Below, piece after piece: positions 11,109-22,815 of a stretch of 64,000 bases of DNA. Source of the stretch: Helicoverpa zea (lineage: Eukaryota; Arthropoda; Insecta; Lepidoptera; Noctuidae). How positions within the stretch are numbered: position 1 is the stretch's first letter; the number at the start of each line of letters is the position of its first letter. The notes under the pieces were generated by a model, which saw only the letters and a program-made list of their open reading frames with translations, was not told the origin of the DNA and did not search any database. The stretch covers positions 2,666,001-2,730,000 of the forward strand of contig NC_061482.1 of the NCBI RefSeq assembly GCF_022581195.2. Direction: 5' to 3'. The position numbers were made by a program, and so were the translations under genes.

Positions 11109-12612
11109 TTATTTCTTTAATTTCCTCCTTTTACTTTTGTTGATGTGAATTTTTCAAACAAAGTAAATAGAATAAAAATGTGAGCCAAGTCCTAGTTCTA
11201 TTTACAGTTCTTCAGATAGTAAAGCCTCCTTATTCTCCCTTGTTATACGTCAACTGGCTGGCTCGTGAACAAATATGTCATCTGGCACTTCATCAGTCTT
11301 AATCAGTTACTAAAAACAAAATTTGAATTGATTTAGTATTTTAGTTAAAACTAAGCACAAAACATGCACATTATTAATTGCACTTACGTTTACTATCTCT
11401 CTTATTCTTGGTTCTTGGTCAGTTCTTACAAACTTAATATATATAATATAATAACTATAATAACTATGTAGTTCATGTCACCCAGGCCGGCTAAATAAGC
11501 TTTATTGATATCTTGTTTTTCTATATCTGATCCTGTAAATAAAATTACACATATTATTAAATATCAAAACCTTTGTTTCATCATGTGAAACATGTTACAG
11601 ATATCGGCATGGATATTGAGCCCTGACCTTCACCTGCGCACCACCAACACCACCACCACCATAAGCGATTTATTGGTTTATTGCCTTATGAGTACGGTGC
11701 GCAAAGCGCTCCCCACTCTTCCTCTGAGAGCTCAATATCCGTGCCGGTAACTATAATTGATTAATGTTGGGTGACTGACACTTGAACATGTCATTCTACC
11801 CATGATTACAAGCAACTTTCCCAAAAGAAAATTATTTTAATTCTCATTAGTTTTATCAATATAAATATATTTAGATAGAATCACATGTTCAAGTACTGGT
11901 CATTAATTACTAGCCACCCTATATTTTCAGATTATGGTGAACTCTTTCTTACCAAGATACTCCATCTCATCATCAGTTAAATTTGTAAAAAAGACATAAT
12001 AAATAGCCATGGCCAGTACACGTCCCAATCCCAACCATCATCAATGATGACATGAAAGTTATCATTATTTACAGATTTGGTTGCATCATAAATGGATCTC
12101 CTCTTTTGATCCATGAGGATCTCATAAATACTTCTCAACACTTTAAATTTCTCAGTTGCTTCCAGTCTTTCACCTTCTTCAACTTTATCGGGATGTATTT
12201 TTAGTGATAACTTATGGTATGCTTTCTTCACTGAAATTAAAAAAAAAAATTGTTTACAGATGTTGAGTATTTTCACATTTGTGAAATTGACAACGGGGTC
12301 AGGGGCAAAAGCAGTTTTGGATTTAAAAGGCAGTAATATAAGTAAAATTATTATTATTTTACTGGAGGGTACTTGCTAAAAAGATTTATCTTGTGGTTGT
12401 TTCGGCTTAAATTTTAATAATAATGAAAAAAGACGACCCACTGACCAAAGACTTACTTTCTTTGTAAAAATAAATAAGTAGCTAAATAAAATATTTGTTC
12501 AAATTTTGAAGTGCTACCTACCTTCTTTGTCGGAGGCAGTTTCGGGAATTTGTAAAACTTCGTATAGATTAGTGGTTTGGAAGTATTTTTCACACAATTC
12601 CAGGAGACACAT
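11109..12612 (-). pseudogene. DNAJC9: DNAJC9-like J-domain gene with broken C-terminal half
   Basis: DNAJC9 couples HSP70 to histone H3-H4 handling. Exon 1 (12522-12612) and exon 2 (from 12230) splice in phase to give an intact J domain: [32 protein letters not shown] with the HPD motif, [20 protein letters not shown], then DGWDWDVYW. The frame then fails: a six-T run at 11987-11992 puts a stop at 11977, while shifting one base reads [14 protein letters not shown], resembling the family. A further exon (11388-11432) keeps TDQEPRIREIVN, the family's EEPRIRNII block. The next (from 11309) reads LIKTDEVPDDIFVHEP but opens with TAA and has TGA at 11250 and TAA at 11202. Introns and splice sites survive, so it is not a processed copy. 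Either it is a decaying gene or a truncated J-only protein of about 113 residues is still made. Confidence 0.8.
11601..11760. repeat. MITE with ATCGGCA-GGATA terminal inverted repeats, copy 2
   Basis: The ends ATCGGCATGGATATTGAGCC and GAGCTCAATATCCGTGCCGG are inverted, and the interior matches copy 1 at 4889-5032 in the opposite orientation. A small CACCACCAACACCACCACC run lies inside. It sits in an intron of the DNAJC9-like pseudogene. Confidence 0.85.
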
Positions 12613-12875
12613 GTTATCTTTGTTTTGGACTGAATTAAGCTATTGACAAAAACTTATAAACGCGCCAAAATTAGCAGAAAACTGCTGAAGAGTCGGAAAG
12701 TAACCGTCCGTCGACTCGTAGACAGAGAAAACTATAGACAAATGAGATAGCACTATTGCGAGTGCTGACGACCATAGAAAAAAAATCCCAACATTTGTCA
12801 GTTTTATCGTTTTATCATTTACCGTGAAATAACCATAGACATAATATTAGTAAACAGGACTGCGCATATAAACCC

Positions 12876-13690
12876 AAAAAACGAGCCGAGTGAAACAGTT
12901 AGTACGGAGGCTGTCTGTCCCTTTCTAATAGGGTGACTATGAGATTAAGCTATTTGAGACAAATCCGAATTTGCTAAGATTATTAAACACAGATTAGTAT
13001 TGAAGTTTTAACTTACGCAGTTTGTGACCTTAAGATACTAATAAAGGCTTTTAATAATTAGCGGAAATTAGCAGTATAAAAGCAGGAAGATTCGAAGTGA
13101 AGACTGTTTTTTTTTTGTATTTCTACTTCATATATAGACTGCTGAGCCATTTATGTCGCCTTTCTTCATTTTTTGGGAGCTATAACAATAGTACAACAGT
13201 TTTAAAATCCATCACCCATATTTTGACTCGTTACAAGAATTCATGGGCACCCTAGTTGTTGGGTTTACGAAAATGTTATTATTAGCTAACCTGTGGAACG
13301 ATATATTGCAACCACCATAGGATTCACTTTTGCAAGTAGAAACGCAACACTTTTTCACCATTTTAAAAGTTTAAATTGATTTAATACAAAAAAATATAAA
13401 CAAAATTTTAAATGCTGATTACGCGCCAAGAATGTTCAGGGTTACCGCTAGAAAATAAAAAAAAGCAAAATAAAAATTTATGTTGTTTATGTTTTAATAA
13501 TAAATACGAATAAATTAATGCGATTGTTATTAATTTGTTGACTTACAATTGTTAAAATAAGATAAAAATATATGTGATTCAATTGTTTTTGGGAAGACAA
13601 AACTTTTGATCACAACATTTTTTTATGCTGGCAAGGTGTTAGAAAGAGACAAACAGCCTCCGTTCGAACTATCCCTCTCGGCTCGGATTT
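12876..13690. repeat. Non-autonomous DNA element with about 50-bp inverted ends
   Basis: Left end ACGAGCCGAGTGAAACAG with ACGGAGGCTGTCTGTCCC is mirrored on the right by AGACAAACAGCCTCCGTTCG and CCCTCTCGGCTCG. The inner 700 bp is AT-rich without an ORF. Confidence 0.7.
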
Positions 13691-15831
13691 GCCTCTGTGT
13701 ATTATGCAACCAATTTAGTACCTTATTGCGTTAGAATAGAGTTCATTTTCGTAAATATATATTTTGAGCGTGCGCAATCTTGTTTAGTAATATTATATCT
13801 ATGGAAATAACATACCATAAACAGCCACATTTCGGTGTTTTTATATGGATAGATAATTAAAGAACGCAGGTAAACAACTTATGTAATTATATATTTTTAT
13901 TTTACATTAAAAACATGTTAACGGCATAGATGTTTTGATTTCCGGAAAGTAAAAATATACCCGCAGGTACCTAAGACATTTGTCTAAAAACAAGGAATAA
14001 ATGCGCGATGTGTGTATTCATAAGAAAATAGTTTAAAACAGTTTCATTCTAACCGTAGACATATTTTTCCACAAAAATATTTTTTTTTAATATGGCAATC
14101 TGCCGGCCAAAGACCAAAGAGCCAAAGACTCGCGTGAGAGAGTGACACAATACGAAAATATATGAAATAAAACAAAAAAAATATATAAATTAAAGTAAAG
14201 AATAAATTCAGCTTTTCTGGTGGTAGATATTGAGCCTGCAACTAAATACATAGTATTAATGAATTTACTAGAACCAACTTACTACACAAGTATTTTATGT
14301 ACACTTTACATATCATATTTATATGAAATATATAAATACTGATACAATATAATACTATTAGAAGGTTCGTTCGAGGGAACGTTCTATCTAGTATGTAGTA
14401 CATAATTATATAAATATATCGATGGTTAAAAATATATTGGGAGCTGCCAGTGCAGTGGTTACCTACATAGAGGGCAGCAGAAACGAGCGACCATAGACAC
14501 CTCGCCATTCAGCCGTAGATCGCATCGGTGCATCCATAAGATGATACACTATTAGTTTAGCTGTGCTGCTGCTTGGAGGATTCCGGAGTAAAGTAACTCC
14601 AGTGCCTCAACCTCAACCGATATTCGTGAGTACTGGGTTAAAAGTTTTTTAAAAGTTTTAACATTAACAAATCTACTAATAGAATTAATTCCAACATGAT
14701 TAAGATACGGCATTCAAGGCAAATGAATTATATTACTCGGCCGTTACAAATTTTTATTAAGTAGGTAGGTACTCCGATAAAAACTTAGCAGCTTATTTTT
14801 TCACGGTTTTTGCACCTAGTTTTATGTTAGCTTTGTAATCCAATTGCAAACTTGTATGGTGCCTAATCTCCCTAATATAATTGTAAAGAAAACGGTGAGA
14901 CACCCTGATTTGTTTGAAAGTCTTCTTCATGCAAGGCACGTTGCACTCACCTCGTGCTTAAATGCACATGTTTTCCCCTGATTCCACGTAGTGTTTTGGA
15001 TTTTATACATTTTATTAATCTTAACAATTTTTATAATTCGAGCTTTTTGTTTGGTGTCGAGTTATGTCGTCTGATTGTACTCGTTTTGTTTTGGGGTTGC
15101 AATTTATCAACATCGTAATATTCTTATACCTAATAAGAAAAAAAAAAAAATCCTGAATATTGGCCTGCCCCTTATAATTATAGTTTTAATAGTTGGTTAA
15201 TGAGCATATTTATTAAGTAACAAATGTGACCCATTAATTATATTGTAGTCTTCATGGCAAATTTAACTATTAGGTCACAGTATTGCACTTACCATATTTC
15301 GCGCTACCCTCTCTTCAAAAAAAGATAATTGCATGCCAAAGTACTTACTCTGGGCTAAAAAACCGGCCAAGTGCGAGTCGGACTCGCGCACGTAGGGTTC
15401 CGTACCATCCAAACTAATATTCTATATATATTTATGGATATCGAGCAAAAATGAGCAAAAAAATCACGTTTGTTGTTATAGCGGCAACAGAAATACATCA
15501 TCTGTAAAAATTTCAAATCTCTAAGTATCACGGTTCATGAGATACAGCCTGGTGACGGACGGACGGACTACGGTTACCGTTATTAAATTACCTATCTATT
15601 AGTTTAGGTAGCAAATAAAAATTATAGTTACTTTACGAAGAGATGCATCTTATTAGTGATTATTTCTCATTTCTGTGGTTTTGTTGTGACCCTATAATTA
15701 GACATTATTCTGCTTAAGTCAAACTTAAAAAAAAAAATTACCATTCAAGAGTCAAGAATGTCTACAAATTTTATGTATTTTTTATTATCGGCGCGGCGTC
15801 TCAGCAGGGCTGGTGCTGGACTGGACAACAG
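13691..15831. other. Upstream region and likely non-coding first exon of the Nup153-like gene
   Basis: AT-rich DNA with no coding sequence. A probable 5' UTR exon ends at 14625 in a strong donor (TATTC then GTGAGT). Its translation, GGFRSKVTPVPQPQP, has no in-frame start codon, so I treat it as untranslated. The next acceptor is at 15804, 27 bp before the proposed ATG at 15832. A short repeat of the AACCGGCCAAGTGCGAGTCG family lies at 15361-15570. Confidence 0.45.
15361..15570 (+). repeat. Lepidopteran repeat of the CCGGCCAAGTGCGAGTCGG family
   Basis: It opens AACCGGCCAAGTGCGAGTCG, continues GGGTTCCGTACC and ends in a GGAC simple run after CAGCCTGGTGACGG. Other copies are at 29317-29678 and, reversed, 55649-55985. 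Confidence 0.8.
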
Positions 15832-18800
15832 ATGACGAACATGACAGGAAACAAGAAAGGCAAGAAGGTCATCAAGTAAGTAGCCGTCAAAGCTAATAAT
15901 GGGGAGTTTTAATTTTCTTGTTCTAGAACTTTCATATTTTTTTCATCCCACCATCTCGGAAAGAGTAGTTTTACCCTTTGATATCTAAGCGCAAAAGCCG
16001 TTTTTATCCTCTAGAGCGGCAAAGTTATTTGAATTTAGAACATCGGTGACAATCTTGATAAGACTTTTCAAACAAATACATATTAAACAAATAAAATACT
16101 GCTTAAAATAATTATTCAATTAATAAAGTAACTTTTATTATTGTTTTTACATAGATTTTTAACCTCGTTTCATTTTTAAACTGAGTTTTCAAATAAATGA
16201 ACTTTAATAGGTACTTCTTTTTAATTTGATACTCATATGTACGCGCCATTTTGTTTTTTTTTTGCATTTAGTAACTTCCTCGATGAAGTGGGATTAAATT
16301 ACTATTTTTTATTGTTTTGAGGTCGATTTTAAACCCCATTACATTTTTAAACTGAGTTTTTGCATCAATAACAGGTACATATTTTTAATTTGCCATGTGT
16401 GACGTGCGTGCCATTTTCTTTTTTTGAGTTTAGAATAGATATTTCCTCGATGAGGTGGGATGAAAAGTTACGTGTTGCACTCGAGTGCAAAGATTTTTCA
16501 CCTTGTGCTCTTTTGATTCCCTCGCTGTCGCTCAGGATTCTAATTATTGAACACTCGCTACGCTCGTGTTTCAATTTTAGAATCCTTGGCTTGCTCGGTC
16601 ATCAAAATTGAGCCCGCGGTTAAAAAGCTACTTTGCACTCTTGTATAACAAATAACTATTTTTACAAGCTGGTACCTAGTTAGATGTTTGTCTTGTGATG
16701 TGTCAATTTTGCAGGTTTTTAATCGATTTCAGATTTTTTTTTACAAAGAAATAAAACAGACTCCCAAAAACACTGAAAAGCAAAATATATGATTGATGTA
16801 GGTTGTACATAATAACTAATGTGATAAATAGTTTTAGTTCTGTAAATTAAAATTTAACTTTGTTTCAGTGCGTACGCCAATTATAATGCGTTACCTCGCC
16901 CAAGCAGCAGTGGTAAGCTTCCTTTACATTAATCCCCACACATAATTATTTTCGCCCACTGCACAATGAGAACTATAATAAGAATAATATTCTACATACA
17001 CATAAGTAGCAAACTAAACTTACATATGGCGTAGTACTTATTTCCTGGCTTTATGGTCTGTAAAAAGAAACTGAGTAATGAATCCTGTTCATTTTATTGT
17101 AGTCATTGACTCAGTGTTGTGTAAGCAAACAGATCAGATAACAGCATATCCAGAACAAAAGGACACGCGTACGAATTTAACGTATCGCTGATCTACATTA
17201 GTTAACCTCTAGCATCGCGGGTTTCACAATGAAGCAGCACTGGCAGTATCATTATAAACAACATGAGGCCAGGAAACGTTCTGTTCACCAAATAGTGTAA
17301 ATGGAATAACTGTTTAACTCGGAATTACTTTTATTTTCAGGTTACGTTGCAGGGTCCTCCCGCACCAGACAAAAGCGTCCTGCAGGAGATACCGAGAATG
17401 GGCCGTCGAAGAAACCCAAGCCATGCGCGGCTGAGTTGCCGTTCCTGCGCCGACTCCGCAAGAAACTCGCCCCTGGGTCGCGGCCCAGATTACGGGGCTA
17501 TCCTCTGTATCCGGATGAAGCTGAAGGGTGATGTGTTCTCATGTACATTGTTTGCCTGGTTTGCTGAGATTTGGGTGGCAGTAGAACTAATTTGGAAGTT
17601 TTCAGACTGATTTGAGTTATTATAACATTAAATAATAGTTTAAAAAACTAAAAGTCAGAGCGTGTGGCAAATTTCATCTTAATCGAAGACCAGGAAGTGA
17701 GTCAAATTAAGATTCCAAGATTTTCTTACATACATAGTTACAAGTGAAGCATAATAATAATATTTACATAATAATATTTATAAGCATGTTAATAAAGTTT
17801 CTTTTATTGTAATTTGAACATATTTATTGGTCCACTTCTTGCTGGGTTCTTCTTACTGGACTTACATATTCTTTTATTTTGGACTGACCAAAACCACTGA
17901 AGTGATTGTTAGGTTTCTGTAGTTATCGGGGCTGCGGGATTGTACAAAAGGCTTATGAAAGAACATGATGGGTTTTAGTCAGCGAGAGTCTGAGACACTC
18001 TCTCACGCTACTCACCCATAGTGGGATGGAGACATTAAATGATTTCTCCCAAAAAAAAGGTTTCTGTAAATGTCTATTTTAGGATTAATTTTTTGTTGGT
18101 TTTGTTGAATCAAAATATCTGCTTCTGATCCAGTTTGGTGACAGCACTATTTCTATATTTTCTATATCCGAATCGAGTCAGATTGTAAGCGTGGAAAAGT
18201 TGGTGGAACTCTGGTGAAAAGTTTTAGTTAATTCATCACTCAACTTTTAGAGATATTTTAATTGTCATGTTTATTTTTAGGAAAGAGCCAGAGAAAGAGC
18301 AACCCAACGAAATGACTACCATAGAAGAGGTTGATGCACCGACTCCAGTGGAACTGCCCACGGGCAGCCTTCAATTAGATGAGGACAACTTACCTATGTC
18401 GTCTTTCAGTACCCCGGCCTTAAAACTACGGGACACGTCTACGCCTAAAACTACAGTCGATCTATTCAAATATTCCAATCCTGAAATAGTGTCGAGTGAC
18501 CCACTTCAAGAGTGTCTGGAGGAGACACCTTCGAAATACACCTTTAAAACTCCCGAAAATACTACTGTGTCAAAAGACGTGCAATGTTCTGACGGCTGGG
18601 TTAAAATTCAACCTGAAGCCAACAATTGCACTGTGTCTTTGACAGACATCTCAGAAACGGATGCTGATTGGAAATGCGAAGATTGCTGGATCTCTAATAA
18701 GAGTACTGTAGACAAATGTGCGCTCTGTGGCGCGGCCCGGCTCGGCGTCAAACAAAACAATCCCGCTAATGTGACGTACAGTAAGACGTCGTCGTTCTTC

Positions 18801-19952
18801 GGATCTAGTGACGATAAATCCAAAACGTTTATTCAATCTCCAAAGTCAAATAAATGGGAATGTTCCAGCTGTTTAGTCAACGATGAGAGTGATAAAGATA
18901 AATGCGCATGCTGTGGAGCAGCAAAAGAAAGCAAAAATGAAACGCCAAAAGTAGAGGATCCAGAGGCTACCATCGCACAAAAAGAAGAAGAAGTTAATAC
19001 AACGATAGAATCTAACGCCAAACAACAATCTGGAACAAACAATGTATTAGCTGAGACCCCAACATTCACATTTACTTTACCCACTAAACAGGTGGATACA
19101 AAAGCTGATGATTCCAAAGGCCAGTTAACTGAGGCTAAAATTAATTTAACATTCGTTATACCGAAAGCAATTCCTACAGATACAGACTCCAAGGACCCCG
19201 CATCTTTCTTGATGTCTGTACCTGTCGGAATTGTTTTCTATTTTGGAGAAAATGCGCAAAAAGTTCCATCAGTTGACTTAAATTCTCTAGTCACAGACAA
19301 TGAAAACAGGACCTTACCACCTGCTGTAAACTCACTCAACCCGCTAGCAGCTGATGCGGTCAATTCGGTGCCTTCACGGGTTGTGCCCGATGCAGAGAAG
19401 CCAAAACCAACCTTCTCATTTGTTGTAAATGCTCCCAAGCTGAACTTGTTAACGCAGCAAACACAATCCACTACTGAGACGACTACCAGTGCCCCAACGT
19501 TACCCCTGTTTAAGCCGCCTGCCGCCACTACCGTGTCGAACCCATCCATACCTTCTTGTGAGGCGCCCTCCTTGACGCAACCGGCGGCGCCTGAATTCAA
19601 CTTTGATACACCCCAGTCGACTAGCATTTTTGGATTTAGACAGCAGGTAAATAATTATTATAATTTAGTCTGAAACCGTTCAATAATTAACTATAAACAC
19701 GTCTGACTGCATTAGAGTGCCAAATACAATTTCAACCAGATTAATTTGAAAAGTATGATGTCTACGGTATGCTTATAGTATGGCGTAAACTTGCAGGCTC
19801 CGCTTCAGCAGCAGCAGATGCAGCCGGCGCCCCTGCAGAGCCAGCTGCCGGCCGGCCGGCGCCTGCGCAAGGCCTTTCGCAGAATCCCGCAACGATGTAA
19901 CGATGTAAGTTACATCGCCTGTAGCACTATATGGACCGGATTCAGTAGATAA
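15832..19952 (+). CDS. Nup153-like nucleoporin with two RanBP2 zinc fingers (reduced form)
   Basis: Five coding exons (15832-15875, 16869-16912, 17341-17527, 18281-19646, 19797-19952) join in phase to give 598 residues. A basic N-terminal part (TRQKRPAG, FLRRLRKKL) is followed by Thr/Pro/Ser-rich sequence. Two RanBP2-type fingers follow: WKCEDC...CALC (about 221-245) and WECSSC...CACC (about 283-308). A Ser/Thr/Pro tail then carries only three FG pairs (FFGSS, YFGEN, IFGFR), plus FTFT, FSFV and FNFD. The end, AGRRLRKAFRR, resembles the extreme C-terminal basic motif of Nup153. In known Nup153 the fingers bind Ran and the FG region forms part of the nuclear basket. Most Nup153 proteins are over 1,300 residues with many FG repeats, so this is either a short divergent ortholog or a reduced paralog. 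The last 17 residues after FRR are unusual; TTACATCG-type inverted bases there may mark a mutated terminus. Confidence 0.72.
16155..16460 (+). repeat. Imperfect tandem duplication of about 160 bp
   Basis: TTTTTAAACTGAGTTTT, then TTTTTAATTTG, then GCGCCATTTT or GTGCCATTTT, then TTCCTCGATGA-GTGGGAT occur twice in the same order, at about 16165-16300 and 16345-16460. The second unit runs into a CpG-rich palindromic stretch (GCACTCGAGTGC, 16478-16489). Both lie in an intron of the Nup153-like gene. Confidence 0.65.
17918..18060 (+). mobile_element. R1-like non-LTR retrotransposon, 3' tail only
   Basis: GGGGCTGCGGGATTGT, AAAAGGCTTATGA, TTTTAGTCAGCGAGAGTCTG and a final A8 run match, in the opposite orientation, the 3' end of the R1-like fragment at 54.6-55.4 kb. 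It is severely 5'-truncated, in an intron of the Nup153-like gene. Confidence 0.7.
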
Positions 19953-20180
19953 GTGTCCTCATTTAAACTTAGTCCCACAAGTGTGTGTCAAGTGCAGTCA
20001 CAATCACAGGGGTTTACCTAAAGAAAATTAAATATCATATTTGTATCTATTTTTGTTAGATTTAAATATCATTTGCATGCAATTTCATTACATTCAATTT
20101 TGTTTTTTGTTTTTTTAAATTTTTGTATTTATTAATTAGGAATCACGGATTATTTGTAAATCATTGTTGCTATTTAATGC

Positions 20181-20447
20181 TAACCGTCAATTGTACAAAG
20201 CTCCAATAAAGTTAAAGCTTCTTTAAATCTATTGCGGCTTTTTTCTTTGTCAACTACATAAAAGTGGCAGTAATGGGGAGGTTACTGCCACTTTAGAGAC
20301 ATTTAATGGTTACTTAAGCCATTCCTTAGTGAAGCATTTGTATGACATTCCGTCACTAAGGAGTGACTTAAGTAATCATTAAATGTCTCTGAGTGGGGAG
20401 GTTAATGAAGCTCTAACTTTAATGGAGCTTTGTGCAACTGACGGTAA
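20181..20447. repeat. MITE with TAACCGTCA ends, near the 3' end of the Nup153-like gene
   Basis: The left end has CAAAGCTCCAATAAAGTTAA and the right end AACTTTAATGGAGCTTTG. The core is a second palindrome, AGAGACATTTAATGGTTACT to TAATCATTAAATGTCTCT, also present in part at 60230-60310. Confidence 0.8.
20205..20210 (+). terminator. Candidate polyadenylation signal AATAAA of the Nup153-like gene
   Basis: AATAAA lies 253 bp after the stop codon, followed by T-rich sequence. It falls within the left terminal repeat of the MITE at 20181-20447, so the element may supply the signal. Use of the site is inferred. Confidence 0.4.
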
Positions 20448-21204
20448 GTAACCTATGAACAGGAATCATGAAGTATTCAAATCCCGTTAATTAACAACAA
20501 TGAAAAGGAAATGCATGGTAAATAAAATATTAATATATATTTTCGAGTTAAATATTTACGGACGGCAAATTATTGTGATGAATGCTGTAAGATTATATAT
20601 TTTTTTCATATATTGTTTTAGGTAGTAACATCAATAAGCACTTATTATATTTTTTTATAATGATTTTTGTTTAAAACAAAGTTTATGGTCATACAATTAT
20701 AAATCGTTATACATAAATAAACTGTGAACATATTTGCTTACAAATAAAAATACCTTATTAGGCTGGCTAATGTATTTAAAAGTTGTATGTTATTGTAAAC
20801 ACGAAATAAAAATAGAAAAATATCAAACAAGTATATAGTTTGTGTGTAACAATAGTATTAAGTTACTTTCTAGTCTTAACCAATGCGTTTACGTTGTTGC
20901 ATGTTATTAAGATACATCAAACAATATACCTACAACTTTTTATTCAGCGCTAATAGTAATGTTTGCGTCGAGTTTTAAATCGTTTTTAATTTCGTGACAT
21001 ATAACGTTTAGATGCATGCAAGCAAGAACAAGCTAGGCAAAACATTGTACCAGGCGAGGAACCAGAATTTATATCTAGAATAATATCTCTTGCTGTAACA
21101 TATTTTTAATCAGAATTGAAGTCAAAGTCAAAGTATATGTTTGAATGTTATAGAACACTGTTCCTAATGTCTTGTTTAGAGCAATATAGTTTTGATGCCA
21201 TATA

Positions 21205-21848
21205 CAGGGTGGCCCATCCATAGGCGTCCAAAAGAAAAATTTAGTTCTATGCTATGGGGTATCCGAATCACCCCCATGTATGTTCAGCGATTTTTTGTAC
21301 TTTAGGAGCTAGAATTATTTTTTTTTCCCTAATATTCATTTCAACATTGTTTTTTCTATTTTACCTTTTTTTCCTAACGTTTACAGATTGTTTTTTTGTG
21401 TAATTAATCATCATGATAACTGCTGCTGAAAAAAAGCAGTTTGGCTAAACATTCTAGAACTTGCATAAAATTTTATCTGAAGTTCAAAATTACTGTTGGA
21501 GTTCAGTAGCCAAAAATGCTTAAAAAAAATTAATAAGGGGTGCCAGAGGTTTCTAAGCAGGTTTCTTATTTTGAACTTCAGATAAAATTTTATGTAAGTT
21601 CTAGAATGTTTAGAAGGGGGGGCCTACTATCATGATGATTAATTACACAAAAAAAAAAACATCTGTAAACGTTATAAAAAAAAAGATATAATAGAAAAAA
21701 CAATGTTGAAATGAAAATTACGGAAAAAAAAATAATTCTAGCTCCTAAAGTACAAAAAATCGCTGAACATACATGGGGGTGATTCGGATACCCCATAGCC
21801 TAGAGCTTCTAAATTTTTCTTTTGGACGCCTATGGATGGGCCACCCTG
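21205..21848. mobile_element. Foldback element with long inverted arms and TATA target duplication
   Basis: Ends CAGGGTGGCCCATCCATAGG and CCTATGGATGGGCCACCCTG are perfect inverted repeats, and the pairing continues inward for nearly 300 bp per arm (AAAATTTTATCTGAAGTTCA pairs with TGAACTTCAGATAAAATTTT). TATA flanks both ends. No ORF is convincing; the 68-codon ORF in the right arm reads T/A-rich repeat sequence. Confidence 0.88.
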
Positions 21849-22212
21849 TATAAATACGTTTAGTGTTAAGTTTAGAAATATTTACAGAATGCATGAAGTT
21901 ATTCTTTTGAAAATTGTATTTGTTAAGTTTATACCTAAATAAGAAAAAGTAAAAAAAATATATATAAATACCTAAAATGACTTTGAAAATTTACTTATAG
22001 CAGGGTTTGAACAAAGACCACTTTTTACAGCTATTTTTAAGTTTAAAGTTAAGTTCATTTGAAATGTTGTTGTTTAATGGTTATTGGAGAGCTTTTTCAG
22101 ACTTGTAACTTTCCCAGTGTTGATTCATGCATGTTTTTTAAATTAATTCTAAGCTTATTGTGGATGCATCAATAAAATTAATTAAAATACTCAACTAAAA
22201 TCTTATCATTTC

Positions 22213-22450
22213 CTAGTACATCATCATCATCTCTCGATCTCGAGCCCTTTCCCAAGTATGTTATGCTCGGCTCAGTCTTACCGGGTGCAGCTGAGTGCAG
22301 CAGTGCTTTACAAAAAGCGACTGCCTTTCTGACCACCTTAACCCACTTACCCGGGCAACCCGATACCCCTTGCTAAGACAGCCGGGACCTACAGTTTAAC
22401 GTGCCCTCCGAAACACAGTCACATACAGCCTTAGAAAAGTTGCATTATAA
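22213..22450 (-). repeat. SINE copy (3' half)
   Basis: CATCATCATCTCTCGAT, CTTTCCCAAGTATGTTATG, CGACTGCC, AACCCACTTACCCGGGCAAC and CAGCCGGGACCTACAGTTTA match, reversed, the SINE copies at 47.9, 51.6 and 58.3 kb. Confidence 0.75.
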
Positions 22451-22815
22451 CTTGCCTGACACAACTGTGAGGTTGGTGCTTTACCCACTATGCCAGCACG
22501 ACTTCAACATTGAACCTAGTACATACGATAGTATAGTATACGATTTAAACATCAATGTTTTTAAAATTCTTTTATTTAAAATTACTTACACTTATAATCT
22601 ACAGCAGTACAAAAAATGTATTCTAATCCATCTTACGTGATGAATTGAAACGATTTTTTTTTGTCTAGCTTAAGGCCTCAACCCATAACCTAGACAATAG
22701 TCTACCAGCGATGAAATGGCCGAGCGATTGTGATTAAGGTAGTATTTACTACACAATATCACAGGGTGAGCTGCCGCGTCATATGTAAAAATATTTTCTA
22801 GGTTACCTACGCCCT

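Noticed and set aside
14569..14625. Coding N-terminus (GGFRSKVTPVPQPQP) for the Nup153-like gene
   Set aside because: No start codon in frame; an in-frame TGA lies just upstream. Treated as 5' UTR.
18608..19627. Long minus-strand ORFs opposite the Nup153-like exon
   Set aside because: They mirror the codon pattern of the plus-strand gene; no splice structure or family features.
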